Notes: generated by a model not told the origin, from the letters alone. A stretch of DNA of 55,751 bases from Planctomycetaceae bacterium (GCA_021371965.1 JAJFVE010000063.1:1-55751); one strand, 5' to 3'; counted from the first letter of the stretch, positions 7,923-16,279 are shown. Made by a program: numbers and translations.

Positions 7923-10481
7923 ATGAGGCCTTTGCGAACATTCAAGATCGAACCGTCGCTGCCCGAGCCGCTGCGCCCCCTGCTGGAGATCGCCTATAAT
8001 CTCCGCTGGTCCTGGATCGGCGACGCCCGCGACGTCTTCCGCCGCCTCGACCCGCAAGGCTGGGAAAAGTCATACCATAACCCCGTCGCCATGCTCGGGC
8101 ACATCGACCAGAACCGCCTCAACGAAATGGCCCAGGATGAGGGATTCCTCGCCCACGTCGACCGCGTCTACAAGAACCTGCAGAACTATCTCTCCAGGCC
8201 CGGATGGTGGCCCAAGACCTACGGGCTGCCCGACCAGCCTCAGGTGGCCTACTTCTGCGCCGAGTTCGCCATCAGCGAGTGCCTGCCGATCTACTCCGGC
8301 GGCCTGGGCGTGCTGGCCGGCGACCACCTCAAGAGCGCCTCGGAACTCGACATCCCGCTGGTGGCCGTCGGGCTTCTGTATCAGCAGGGGTACTTCCGCC
8401 AGAGGCTCAACGCCGACGGCTGGCAGCTCGAACTATTCCCTCGCAACGACTTCCACAACATGCCGGTGCAGCAGATGCGCGACGCCGAAGGCCGCGCCGT
8501 GACCATCGAGATCGAGTTCCCCGGCCACAACGTAAAAGTGCAGGCCTGGCGGGCCCAGGTCGGGCGTGTGAGTCTGTACCTGCTGGACACCAACGTGCCC
8601 GAGAACTCGCCCGAGGACCGGCACATTACCAGCCAGCTCTATGGCGGCGACCAGGAGATGCGCATCCGCCAGGAGATCGTCATCGGCATCGGCGGCGTGC
8701 GGATGCTCCACGCCCTGGGCGTGCATCCCAAGGCCTACCACATGAACGAGGGGCACTCGGCGTTCCTGGCGCTGGAGCGCATCCGCCTGCTGATGGAAGA
8801 GCGGCACATCTCACTGGCCGAAGCCCGCGAGGCCGTGGCGGCTTCAAACATCTTCACGACCCACACGCCCGTGCCGGCCGGCAACGACGCCTTCGACTCG
8901 TGGCTGATCGACAAATATTTCTCGCACTATTGGCCGCGGCTGGGCCTGGGGCGCGACCAGTTCCTGGCGATGGGCCAGCAGAACGGCGCGCGGGACGAAC
9001 CAGTCTCGCTGCCGGTGCTGGCGATGCGCCTGTGCACGTTCCGCAACGGCGTCAGCAAGCTCCACGGCGAAGTGACGCGGCGGCTGTGGTCGGGCGTCTG
9101 GAACGGCCTGCCGGTCAATGAACTGCCCATCGGCTCGATCACCAACGGCGTCAACGTCCGCACGTGGATCAGCGACGACCTGGCCAGCCTCTATGACCGC
9201 TACCTCGGGCCCGACTGGCACGAGAAGCCGGCCGAGACCGCCGCCTGGAAAGCCGTCGACCAGATCCCCGACACCGAACTGTGGCGCACGCACGAGCGGC
9301 GGCGCGAGCGGCTGGTGGCCTTCGCCCGCGGACGCCTGCGCAATCAGGCTCTGGCGCGCGGCGCCGGATCGGCCGAGCTCGCCCTGGCCGAAGAGGCCCT
9401 CGACAGCGAGGCGCTGACGATCGGATTCGCCCGGCGGTTCGCCACGTACAAACGGGCCAACCTGATTCTGGCGAATCTCGACCGCCTCGCCGCCCTGCTG
9501 GGCAACCAGGACCGCCCAGTGCAGTTCATCTTCGCCGGCAAGGCCCACCCGCGCGACAACCCGGGCAAGGACCTCATCCGCCAGATCGTCCACACCACGC
9601 GGCTGGAACCCTTCCGCCGTAACATGGTTTTCCTGGAAGACTACGACATGAACGTCGCGCGCTATCTCGTCCAGGGCGTCGACGTGTGGCTCAACACGCC
9701 GCTGAGGCCGATGGAAGCCTCCGGAACCAGCGGCATGAAAGTCGCCGCCAACGGCGGGCTCAACGTCTCGATCCTCGACGGCTGGTGGGCCGAGGGCTAC
9801 AGCCCCGAGGTCGGCTGGGCGATCGGCTCGGGCGAGTCGTACGACGACCTGGAGTACCAGAACGCCGTCGAGAGCCAGGCGCTGTACGACCTGCTGGAGA
9901 AGGAAGTCATCCCGCTATTCTACGACCGCGGCGGCGACAAGGTCCCGCGCAAGTGGATCGCGATGTCCAAGGCCGCCATGCGACAGCTCGCCCCGGTCTA
10001 CAACACCAACCGCATGGTGCGCCAGTACGCCGAGACGTACTACGCCCCGGCTGCGAACTGGTGGGATCGTCTAACGGCCGACAACATGCAGCAGGCCCGC
10101 GCGCTGGCGGGGTGGCGGCAGTGGGTCAGCCAGGAGTTCGACAAGGTCCGCATCGAGAGCGTCTCGGACAGCATCAGCGCCCACGGCGACGGCGCGCGGG
10201 TGGGCAAGACGGTTCACGTCGAAGCCATCCTGAGCACCGGTCCGCTGCGCCCGGTGGATCTGCAAGTCGAGCTGTACCACGGCCAACTGGACGAAGACGG
10301 CCAGCTCAACAGCGGCCAGCCGCTCAAGATGGAGCAGCTCAAGCAGGATGACCACCGCGTGACGTACGCCGTGGACATGCCCTGCGGCCACAGCGGCATG
10401 ACCGGCTACACCGTCCGAGTGATGCCCCGCAACGATCTGCTGCCCAATGCCTGCGACCTGGCCAAAGTGCGATGGGCGTAA
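7923..10481 (+). CDS. glgP: Alpha-glucan (glycogen) phosphorylase, DUF3417 type
   Basis: An 852-residue cytoplasmic enzyme that releases glucose-1-phosphate from the non-reducing ends of glycogen or maltodextrin, using inorganic phosphate and pyridoxal phosphate. The N-terminus (LRTFKIEPSLPEPLRPLLEI and YNLRWSW) is the DUF3417 region that marks the short bacterial alpha-glucan phosphorylase subfamily. The PLP-binding segment MEASGTSGMKVAANGGLN is intact, with Lys606 as the expected Schiff-base lysine. Length fits the subfamily (about 850). The start is the first ATG giving the family N-terminus; the ribosome-binding site is weak (GAGAGGG some 10 nt upstream). No other glycogen genes are adjacent. 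Confidence 0.95.
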   Translation: MRPLRTFKIEPSLPEPLRPLLEIAYNLRWSWIGDARDVFRRLDPQGWEKSYHNPVAMLGHIDQNRLNEMAQDEGFLAHVDRVYKNLQNYLSRPGWWPKTYGLPDQPQVAYFCAEFAISECLPIYSGGLGVLAGDHLKSASELDIPLVAVGLLYQQGYFRQRLNADGWQLELFPRNDFHNMPVQQMRDAEGRAVTIEIEFPGHNVKVQAWRAQVGRVSLYLLDTNVPENSPEDRHITSQLYGGDQEMRIRQEIVIGIGGVRMLHALGVHPKAYHMNEGHSAFLALERIRLLMEERHISLAEAREAVAASNIFTTHTPVPAGNDAFDSWLIDKYFSHYWPRLGLGRDQFLAMGQQNGARDEPVSLPVLAMRLCTFRNGVSKLHGEVTRRLWSGVWNGLPVNELPIGSITNGVNVRTWISDDLASLYDRYLGPDWHEKPAETAAWKAVDQIPDTELWRTHERRRERLVAFARGRLRNQALARGAGSAELALAEEALDSEALTIGFARRFATYKRANLILANLDRLAALLGNQDRPVQFIFAGKAHPRDNPGKDLIRQIVHTTRLEPFRRNMVFLEDYDMNVARYLVQGVDVWLNTPLRPMEASGTSGMKVAANGGLNVSILDGWWAEGYSPEVGWAIGSGESYDDLEYQNAVESQALYDLLEKEVIPLFYDRGGDKVPRKWIAMSKAAMRQLAPVYNTNRMVRQYAETYYAPAANWWDRLTADNMQQARALAGWRQWVSQEFDKVRIESVSDSISAHGDGARVGKTVHVEAILSTGPLRPVDLQVELYHGQLDEDGQLNSGQPLKMEQLKQDDHRVTYAVDMPCGHSGMTGYTVRVMPRNDLLPNACDLAKVRWA

Positions 10482-10490
10482 GAAAAAGAT

Positions 10491-10570
10491 GATCCTAGGT
10501 CCTCGATCCTAGATCCTAGGGAAAGAATCCTTCTGTTGTTCCTAGGATCGAGAATCTAGGACCTAGGATC
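10491..10570. repeat. 80-bp palindromic element built from GATCCTAGG words
   Basis: Two 30-bp arms (10491-10520 and 10541-10570) are near-perfect inverted copies around a 20-bp centre. Each arm is itself made of repeated CCTAGGATC/GATCCTAGG/TCTAG words, so several foldings are possible. It sits 9 bp after the glgP stop and right before the thrS promoter. There is no T-run, so it is not a classical terminator. Confidence 0.85.
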
Positions 10571-10586
10571 TGTTTCTCCCTCATGC

Positions 10587-10592
10587 TACACT
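10587..10592 (+). promoter_or_regulatory. -10 box for a leaderless thrS transcript
   Basis: TACACT lies 8 nt before the thrS ATG and there is no ribosome-binding site. The -35 falls inside the palindrome and is poor. The spacing matches several other genes of this window. Confidence 0.35.
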
Positions 10593-10600
10593 GACGCCCG

Positions 10601-12790
10601 ATGAGCACGATCGTAAAACTTCCTGACGGCAGCGAGCGTACCTTTGACTCCCCCGTGACGGCGCTGGCCGTGGCACAAAGCATCTCGCAGGGTTTGGCCC
10701 GCGCGGCGCTGGCGGCCGTGGTCGACGGCAAGAGCGTCGATCTCGACACGCCTATCGGCGAAGGCACGCACGAGCTGAAGATCCTCACCGACCGCGACGG
10801 GCAGTCGCTGGAAGTGCTGCGACACACGGCAGCGCATGTGATGGCCCAGGCGGTGGTGCAGCTCTTTGGACCGGAGGCCAAGTACACCATCGGCCCGGCG
10901 CTGATGGACGACTTCCAATACGGCTTCTATTACGACTTCGATCTCCCCCGGCCGGTGACGGCAGAGGATTTGGCAAAGATCGAGGCCCAGATGAAGCAGA
11001 TCGTTTCGGCCAAGACGCCGCTGCACCGGCAGGAGCTCACGACCGACCAGGCCAAGGAACTCTTTGCCGATCTGGGACAGGACTACAAGATCGAGATGAT
11101 CGACGACCTGGCTCGCGACGAGCACGTCGCGTCCGTCAGCCTCTATCGCCAGGGCGATTTCCTGGACCTCTGCCGCGGCCCGCACCTGCCCCACACCGGC
11201 AAGGTCGGCAAGGCGTTCAAGCTCCTCTCGACGGCCGGGGCGTACTGGCGCGGCGACGAACAGAACAAGATGCTCACGCGGATCTCCGGGATCGCCTTCT
11301 TCGATGCCGCGGCTCTCGAGGCGCACCTGGCCCGCGTCGAGGAAGCCCGCAAGCGCGACCACCGCGTGCTGGGCAAGCAGCTTGGGCTGTTCCACTTCAG
11401 CGACAAGGTCGGCCCGGGCCTGCCGCTGTGGCTGCCCAAGGGCACGATCATCCGCATGGAGCTCGAAGGCTGGCTGCGCGGCGAGTTGCTCAAGCGCGGG
11501 TACCAGCCGGTCATCACGCCGCACATCGGCAAAATCGACCTGTGGCGCACCAGCGGGCACTATCCGTACTACGAGCACGGCCTGTTCCCGACGATGGTTC
11601 CCGCCCGCACACAGCAAGGCAAGGAACTGCTCGACGCCCTGGTGGACCTGCTCAACGACAAAGGCGAAACCGCCGCCGAACCGCTGGCACAGGAGCGAGA
11701 GCTCGTCGAGGCCGCCGGCATCGACGCGTCGCGATATCCCTGGGGCGCCGTGGCCTGGGAGCGCCTGGCCAAGGCCCGCTACCTCTGCCAGACCCGCGAC
11801 GCGCAGGGGCGCGAAGACGGCATGCTGCTCAAGCCGATGAACTGCCCGTTCCACATTCAGATTTACGGCTGCCAGCAGCGCAGCTATCGCGACCTGCCGC
11901 TGCGGCTGTCCGAGTTCGGCACGGTGTACCGCTTCGAGCAGTCCGGCGAACTGTCGGGCTTGACGCGCGTGCGCGGCTTCACGCAGGACGACGCGCACAT
12001 CTTCTGCACCGCCGAGCAGCTCGAGGCCGAGATCGAATCGTGCGTGGACCTGACCCGCCTGTGCCTGGCGACGCTGGGCCTGAACGACTACCGCGTGCGC
12101 ATCGGCCTGCGCGACCCTGACGACGCCAAGTACACCGGCTCGGCCGAGCACTGGGACCGCGCGGAACAGAACATCCGCAACGTCGTGACCAAGCTGGGCA
12201 TGAATTTTACTGAAGAGCGCGGCGAGGCGGCGTTCTACGGGCCCAAGATCGACTTTGTCGTCAAGGACTGCATCGGCCGCGAGTGGCAGCTCGGGACCAT
12301 CCAGGTCGACTACAACCTGCCCCAGCGGTTTGAGCTGAGCTACATCGGCCCGGACAACGCCCCCCACCGCCCGGTGATGATCCACCGCGCGCCGCTGGGC
12401 TCGCCGGAACGGTTCATCGGGATTTTGATCGAGCACTTTGCCGGCGCATTTCCACTGTGGCTTTCGCCGGTGCAGGTGGCGGTGCTGAGCGTCAGTGAGC
12501 GATTCAACGCCTACGCCGCCGAGGTGGCCCAGGCCCTCAAGCAGGCCGGCATCCGCACGCAGGTCGACGACTCGCCCGAGAAGATCGGCGCCAAGATCCG
12601 CACGGCTACACTGGACAAGGTACCGTACATGGCCGTGATCGGCGAGCGCGAGCAGAGCGCCGGCAGCGTGGCGGTGCGGCACCGAACGCGGGGCGATATT
12701 GCTGCTCTGACCGTGGGAGAATTTGTGGCCGCGATGCGGGAAGAAATCGATGCTAAAGGGCCCACAACGCGCTTGGGCATAGACCCCTGA
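10601..12790 (+). CDS. thrS: Threonyl-tRNA synthetase
   Basis: A 729-residue class II aminoacyl-tRNA synthetase that charges tRNA-Thr. Domains in order: TGS (1-60), editing domain with HTAAHVMAQ, catalytic core with KPMNCPFHIQIY (residues 411-422, zinc-binding Cys415), motif 2 RVRGFTQDDAHIFC, motif 3 HRAPLGSPERFIGILIEH, then the anticodon-binding domain. The enzyme is about 85 residues longer than the usual 640-650. The excess is an insertion of about 70 residues (roughly 335-405) between YPYYEHGLF and the KPMNCP motif, at the active-site face. First gene of the thrS-infC-rpmI-rplT cluster. No Shine-Dalgarno sequence is seen. Confidence 0.96.
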   Translation: MSTIVKLPDGSERTFDSPVTALAVAQSISQGLARAALAAVVDGKSVDLDTPIGEGTHELKILTDRDGQSLEVLRHTAAHVMAQAVVQLFGPEAKYTIGPALMDDFQYGFYYDFDLPRPVTAEDLAKIEAQMKQIVSAKTPLHRQELTTDQAKELFADLGQDYKIEMIDDLARDEHVASVSLYRQGDFLDLCRGPHLPHTGKVGKAFKLLSTAGAYWRGDEQNKMLTRISGIAFFDAAALEAHLARVEEARKRDHRVLGKQLGLFHFSDKVGPGLPLWLPKGTIIRMELEGWLRGELLKRGYQPVITPHIGKIDLWRTSGHYPYYEHGLFPTMVPARTQQGKELLDALVDLLNDKGETAAEPLAQERELVEAAGIDASRYPWGAVAWERLAKARYLCQTRDAQGREDGMLLKPMNCPFHIQIYGCQQRSYRDLPLRLSEFGTVYRFEQSGELSGLTRVRGFTQDDAHIFCTAEQLEAEIESCVDLTRLCLATLGLNDYRVRIGLRDPDDAKYTGSAEHWDRAEQNIRNVVTKLGMNFTEERGEAAFYGPKIDFVVKDCIGREWQLGTIQVDYNLPQRFELSYIGPDNAPHRPVMIHRAPLGSPERFIGILIEHFAGAFPLWLSPVQVAVLSVSERFNAYAAEVAQALKQAGIRTQVDDSPEKIGAKIRTATLDKVPYMAVIGEREQSAGSVAVRHRTRGDIAALTVGEFVAAMREEIDAKGPTTRLGIDP

Positions 12791-12854
12791 GCGGATACAA
12801 TATGTCATTACAGGCCTCGACCCGTTGCGGGCCGATGATATCGATAGCTTGATT

Positions 12855-12870
12855 CAGGAGACGAACGATT
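12855..12870 (+). promoter_or_regulatory. Ribosome-binding site and rare ATT start of infC
   Basis: CAGGAG (12855-12860), a 7-nt spacer, then ATT (12868-12870), in frame with the IF-3 protein 15 bp ahead of the next possible start (GTG 12883). Known IF-3 autoregulation through a non-AUG codon makes this likely functional. Confidence 0.8.
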
Positions 12871-13521
12871 AAGAAATTCGCAGTGAATACCGGCAAGAGC
12901 CTCCGGAAGAACGAACAGATTCGCATTTCGCCCATTCGCCTGATCGATGAGAACGACGCGCAGGTCGGCATCGTCGAGTTGGGCGACGCCAAGGACCGCG
13001 CCCGCCAGGCCGGGCTGGACCTTGTCGAGGTGGCCCCAGGCTCGCGGCCGCCCGTCTGCCGCATCATGGACTATGGCAAGTGGAAGTACGCCCAGCAGAA
13101 GAAGGAACGCAAGGGCAGGTCCAAGCGGCACGAGGTCGAGCTCAAGGAAATCCGCATCCGCACGCCCAAGATCGGCGACCACGATCTGCTGATCAAGACC
13201 CAGCACGCCCGAGACTTCCTCTCGCGCGGCGACCGCGTGCAGTTCACCCTGCGATTCCGCGGCCGCGAACTTGCCCACATCGATGAGGGCTACAAGGTCT
13301 TCACGCAGATCAAGACGAACCTCGCCGACGTGGCCAAGATCGAGCAGGACTTCCACCGCGAAGGACGCCGCATCACCATGCTGATGGTGCCCGGCGGGAC
13401 GGCGCCGCCCAAGGCCGCTCCGTCCGAAAGCGGCGGCGCAGGCGAGAGCGACAAGCCCGAGTCCCCCGCGCCGCGACCGGTCCCCGCCGACGTCAGCACG
13501 CAACCCGCGCCTCCGACGTAG
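12868..13521 (+). CDS. infC: Translation initiation factor IF-3, ATT start
   Basis: A 217-residue factor that binds the 30S subunit and checks start-codon selection. The N-domain (RISPIRLIDENDAQVGIVEL) and C-domain (HEVELKEIRIRTPKIGDHDL) are intact. The first ATG in this frame is far inside, and a GTG at 12883 has no ribosome-binding site. The ATT at 12868 is preceded by CAGGAG at a 7-nt spacing. IF-3 genes classically use AUU-type starts so that IF-3 represses its own translation, so ATT is chosen. The C-terminus carries an extra tail of about 35 residues rich in Pro, Ala and Ser. A hairpin repeat begins at the base after the stop codon. Confidence 0.93.
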   Translation: MKKFAVNTGKSLRKNEQIRISPIRLIDENDAQVGIVELGDAKDRARQAGLDLVEVAPGSRPPVCRIMDYGKWKYAQQKKERKGRSKRHEVELKEIRIRTPKIGDHDLLIKTQHARDFLSRGDRVQFTLRFRGRELAHIDEGYKVFTQIKTNLADVAKIEQDFHREGRRITMLMVPGGTAPPKAAPSESGGAGESDKPESPAPRPVPADVSTQPAPPT

Positions 13522-13585
13522 GTGGCACAGGCTTTCCCGCCCGTGCTCGTGGAAGAAGGGCCACCGCCTGGAAAGGCTGTGCCAC
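13522..13585. repeat. 64-bp inverted repeat starting right after the infC stop
   Basis: Arms GTGGCACAGGCTTTCC (13522-13537) and GGAAAGGCTGTGCCAC (13570-13585) pair with one mismatch. The interior contains CGCCCGTGC, linking it to the GGGCGAGACGCCCGTGC family seen in carB and beside ligA. It could reduce read-through from infC. Confidence 0.85.
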
Positions 13586-13606
13586 TAAATTTACCTGACC
13601 CGCCCC

Positions 13607-13634
13607 TTTACATGAGCGCCGCGTTTGTTACAAT
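13607..13634 (+). promoter_or_regulatory. Internal promoter ahead of rpmI-rplT
   Basis: TTTACA (13607-13612), a 16-bp spacer and TACAAT (13629-13634) lie about 50 bp before the rpmI ATG. It would allow L35 and L20 to be expressed apart from infC. Confidence 0.55.
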
Positions 13635-13685
13635 GACCGACCTTTAATATCTGACCCGCCCGCTGGGGCGTAAGAGGTTCCTGAG

Positions 13686-13880
13686 ATGCCGAAGCAGAAA
13701 ACGAATAAGTCGGTCGCCAAGCGGCTGAAGGTGACTGGTCGTGGAAAACTGATGCGCCACCGTGCGGGCGCTGGACACTTGAAGTCCGTCAAGAGCCCCA
13801 GCCGCATCCGCCGGTTGCGCCGCGAGACGATGCTGGCCTCGAATTACACCAAGCTGGCCAGACGTTTGTTGGGAATCTAA
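13686..13880 (+). CDS. rpmI: Ribosomal protein bL35
   Basis: A 64-residue basic protein of the large ribosomal subunit. It begins MPKQKTNKSVAKRLKVTGRG and contains RHRAGAGHLKSVKS, both diagnostic of bL35, at the normal length. AAGAGG lies 8 nt before the start. It follows infC and precedes rplT, the usual order in bacteria. Confidence 0.96.
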   Translation: MPKQKTNKSVAKRLKVTGRGKLMRHRAGAGHLKSVKSPSRIRRLRRETMLASNYTKLARRLLGI

Positions 13881-13958
13881 CACCCGATCGCGATCGATCG
13901 GAGCGGCCTGCTGGGAGCCCATTACGGGCGATCCGCCGAAGGCGGAATGGAACTGGCC

Positions 13959-13985
13959 GCGAAGGCGCTCGACGGTTGCCTTCGC
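13959..13985 (+). other. Hairpin in the rpmI-rplT spacer
   Basis: A perfect 8-bp stem, GCGAAGGC (13959-13966) with GCCTTCGC (13978-13985), and a smaller CCGCTGCCCAGCGG hairpin right after it lie just before the rplT ribosome-binding site. L20 is known to repress its operon by binding mRNA structure in other bacteria; a similar role here is a guess. Confidence 0.35.
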
Positions 13986-14020
13986 CGCTGCCCAGCGGCC
14001 TTAACTGCAGGAGTTGACTC

Positions 14021-14374
14021 ATGCCACGCGTATTGACTGGACCGGCCCGCCGCCGCAAGCACAAACGAATTCTCAAGGACGCCAAGGGCTTTTACGGCGC
14101 CGGATCTCGCAAGTACGGGATCGCCAAGGGCAAGGTCTTCCGCGCCGGCGTCACCGCCACCATCGACCGCCGCAAGCGCAAACGCGACTTCCGCGCCCTG
14201 TGGATCACCCGCATCAGCGCCGCCTGCGAGCAGCGAGGCATCCACTACAGCCGCTTCATATTTGCCCTGAGCGAATCCGACGTCGACCTCAACCGCAAAA
14301 TGCTCGCCGAGATCGCCGTCAGCGACCCCAAGGCCTTCGACGCCATCGTCGAGTCCGCCAAGGCCGCCCTCTAA
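14021..14374 (+). CDS. rplT: Ribosomal protein bL20
   Basis: A 117-residue large-subunit protein that binds 23S rRNA and is needed early in assembly. The N-terminus PRVLTGPARRRKHKRILKDA and the C-terminal globular region (DRRKRKRDFRALWITRISAA) are typical and the length is standard. GCAGGAG precedes the ATG. It is the last gene of the thrS-infC-rpmI-rplT group. Confidence 0.97.
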   Translation: MPRVLTGPARRRKHKRILKDAKGFYGAGSRKYGIAKGKVFRAGVTATIDRRKRKRDFRALWITRISAACEQRGIHYSRFIFALSESDVDLNRKMLAEIAVSDPKAFDAIVESAKAAL

Positions 14375-14390
14375 TAACATAGAGCGTCCA

Positions 14391-14409
14391 GGAGTTGGCG
14401 GTTTTTTTT
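14391..14409 (+). terminator. Possible terminator after rplT
   Basis: A run of eight T residues (14402-14409) follows GGCGG, which can pair with CCGCC near the rplT stop (long loop) or with CCGCC at 14431-14435. The hairpin is weak but the T-run and position fit the end of the ribosomal transcript. Confidence 0.4.
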
Positions 14410-14542
14410 CTTTGCCCGCGGAGAAAGCATCCGCCGTTGATGTGCGCGCGTGCATCCTGTTTTGTCAGCGATCGAGCCCCTGAGGGATCCCCGACTTGCT
14501 CGACGGGTTCCTTCCCCGATCCCAGAACTCCAAGCGGGCGCC

Positions 14543-15442
14543 CTACATCGTCGCCTGGCGCTGGATGAGGAACTCCAGCAGCGCCTTGTCGAAGGTCATG
14601 GCGTTGTGGACGGTGACGAAATCGGCCCGCACGGCCAGGCATTCCTTCTTGTACTCGTCGATGAACGCCTGGATGGCTTCGAGGTATCGCGAACGGATGG
14701 ACTGGGGATCCACGTCGATCTTCTCGTGCGTCTCGGGCTCGCGGAACCGCACCTGCCCGTCGAAGTCGAACGTCACCTCGCTGTAATCGAGCACCTGGAA
14801 GATGATCAGGTCGTGGCCGCGGAATCGCAGGTGGTGCAGCGCCTTGATGACCTCCTCGGTGTCGGCCAGCAGGTCCGACATCAGGATGATCAGCCCGCGC
14901 TTGCGGACTCGGTCGGCCACCTCGTGCAGCGCCGCCGCCAAGTTCGTCTTGGCCGAGGGCGCCGTGCGGGCCAGCGTGCCCAGGATGTTCATCAGGTGGG
15001 AACGCTTGCTCTTGGGCGGCAGAAAGGTGCGGATTTTTTCGTCGAACGTGACCAGCCCCACCGAGTCCTGCTGGCTGGTCATCATGTATCCCAGAGCCGC
15101 CGCGAGGCAGATGGCGTAGTCCATCTTGCTCATCCGCCCGCCGGTGGAGTAGCCCATGCTGGCCGAGCAGTCCATCAGCAGGAAGGAGTCCAGCGTGGTC
15201 TCGGCCTTGAACTTCTTGATATAGAAGCGGTCGGTCTTGGCGAAGACGGACCAGTCGATCTGGCGGATGTCGTCACCAGGGGAGTACTTGCGATGCTCGG
15301 AGAACTCGACCGAAAACCCCTGGAACGGCGAGCCATGCAACCCCGAGAGAAACCCCTCGACGATAAAGCGGGCCTTCAGGTCCAGCCGCTGGACCGTCTG
15401 GATCACCTCCGGACGAAGATATTCCTCAACGCTTAAGGCCAC
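14543..15442 (-). CDS. DUF58 (MoxR-associated, vWA-like) protein
   Basis: A 299-residue protein of the DUF58 family. The signature GSPFQGFSVEFSEHRKYSPG, then DDIRQIDWSVFAKTDRFYIK, is present. It is followed by a von Willebrand A-like fold with a MIDAS-like LLMDCSASMGYS. Such proteins usually work with a MoxR AAA+ ATPase in envelope-complex assembly or stress, but no moxR gene lies in this window. It starts with GTG (15442), with AAAGGAT upstream, 3 bp after the stop of the HEPN gene. Co-transcription with the MNT/HEPN pair is therefore likely, which is unusual. Confidence 0.9.
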   Translation of the reverse strand: MALSVEEYLRPEVIQTVQRLDLKARFIVEGFLSGLHGSPFQGFSVEFSEHRKYSPGDDIRQIDWSVFAKTDRFYIKKFKAETTLDSFLLMDCSASMGYSTGGRMSKMDYAICLAAALGYMMTSQQDSVGLVTFDEKIRTFLPPKSKRSHLMNILGTLARTAPSAKTNLAAALHEVADRVRKRGLIILMSDLLADTEEVIKALHHLRFRGHDLIIFQVLDYSEVTFDFDGQVRFREPETHEKIDVDPQSIRSRYLEAIQAFIDEYKKECLAVRADFVTVHNAMTFDKALLEFLIQRQATM

Positions 15443-15445
15443 GGA

Positions 15446-15835
15446 TCAAGATCCTTTCAGCCCCAAGGCACGGCGGGCTTCAGTACGGAACTCCTGTGCG
15501 CAGGAGAAGGCATCTCGTGCCTGCGCCTTGGTCGCGGTCTCTCCGGGATACCGCAGAAGAACCGCGTAGAGAGTCAATTTCTTGAATGCCTGCCGGTAGC
15601 CTTCCCACAAAGGAAAATCCGAAAGGCATTGATTCAGCAACGTGGGCAGGTCATGAATCTTGAGGAAGTGGATGCCATGATCCTGCAGAACGCCTTTGAT
15701 GTACTTTTCAACGCACTGCTGGCAGTGGAAGCACACACCGTCATGAAAGGGGTTCTTGCGAACACGCATCTCGCGCTGGGCAACGGCAAAATCGCCCTCG
15801 GCCTTCTTAACCCACTCGGCGACTACTTCGTTCAT
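15446..15835 (-). CDS. HEPN-domain protein (HepT-like toxin)
   Basis: A 129-residue helical protein of the HEPN family. It has the pattern WVKKAEGDFAVAQRE, then FHDGVCFHCQQCVEKYIKGV, and later KIHDLPTLLNQC. HEPN proteins paired with MNT nucleotidyltransferases are RNase toxins neutralised by AMPylation. I do not see a clear R-x4-6-H motif, so this may belong to the type with an altered or lost active site. The ATG at 15835 is preceded by AAGGTG and the gene overlaps the end of the nucleotidyltransferase by 29 bp. Confidence 0.85.
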   Translation of the reverse strand: MNEVVAEWVKKAEGDFAVAQREMRVRKNPFHDGVCFHCQQCVEKYIKGVLQDHGIHFLKIHDLPTLLNQCLSDFPLWEGYRQAFKKLTLYAVLLRYPGETATKAQARDAFSCAQEFRTEARRALGLKGS

Positions 15836-16136
15836 AGAGCACCTTGCCTTCAGAGAAGACATCGCCAAGAAAGAAGTCACCGAGCTTCAACCGTCTGCGC
15901 ACATCCTGCGGGGTGCGTACGAGTAGATCAAGCGGGAAATCGCAATCGATCCGACACCGGATCGCGATGGCCTGTTCAACAGGTCGCTCGCGAGTGTTCA
16001 TGATGACCAGAATGTCCACGTCGCTGTCGGGCCCGGCCTCGCCGCGCGCGTGCGAGCCGAACAGGATGATGCGCTGCGGAGAGAACTCTTCCGCAATCTT
16101 GTCGGCGAAAGCCTGGATGTCACTGCGGGCGACCAT
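15807..16136 (-). CDS. MNT nucleotidyltransferase (MntA-like antitoxin)
   Basis: A 109-residue minimal nucleotidyltransferase. The catalytic signature GS-x10-DxD is complete (GSHARGEAGPDSDVDILVI), with a third acidic residue expected in the DFPLDLLV strand. In MntA/HepT modules this enzyme transfers AMP to the HEPN toxin. It lies upstream of and overlapping the HEPN gene, the standard order. No promoter is obvious; the carB-side repeat at 16194-16279 lies 58 bp upstream. Confidence 0.9.
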   Translation of the reverse strand: MVARSDIQAFADKIAEEFSPQRIILFGSHARGEAGPDSDVDILVIMNTRERPVEQAIAIRCRIDCDFPLDLLVRTPQDVRRRLKLGDFFLGDVFSEGKVLYERSSRRVG

Positions 16137-16193
16137 GACTTAATCCTACCGTCCCGGCGATGAGCGTTCAAATGGCAAAGTCGAGGGGGCTTT

Positions 16194-16279
16194 TGGAGTG
16201 CGCCAGCCTAGCTGCCGCTTTGGCTGTTGTTCGGGGAGCGAAGAACTACGAGAGCGGCAGCTAGGGCTGCCGCACTCCA
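16194..16279. repeat. 86-bp inverted repeat next to the carB stop
   Basis: Arms 16194-16219 and 16253-16279 pair over about 26 bp with one mismatch and one bulge (core AGCTGCCGCT / AGCGGCAGCT). The repeat ends 3 bp from the carB stop codon and could act as a transcription stop or mRNA stabiliser for carB. Confidence 0.85.

Noticed and set aside
10586..12808. 740-codon open frame antisense to thrS
   Set aside because: thrS carries every family motif; the antisense frame has composition typical of a shadow.
14319..14642. 107-codon minus-strand frame after the DUF58 gene
   Set aside because: It overlaps rplT and the rplT terminator and resembles no protein.
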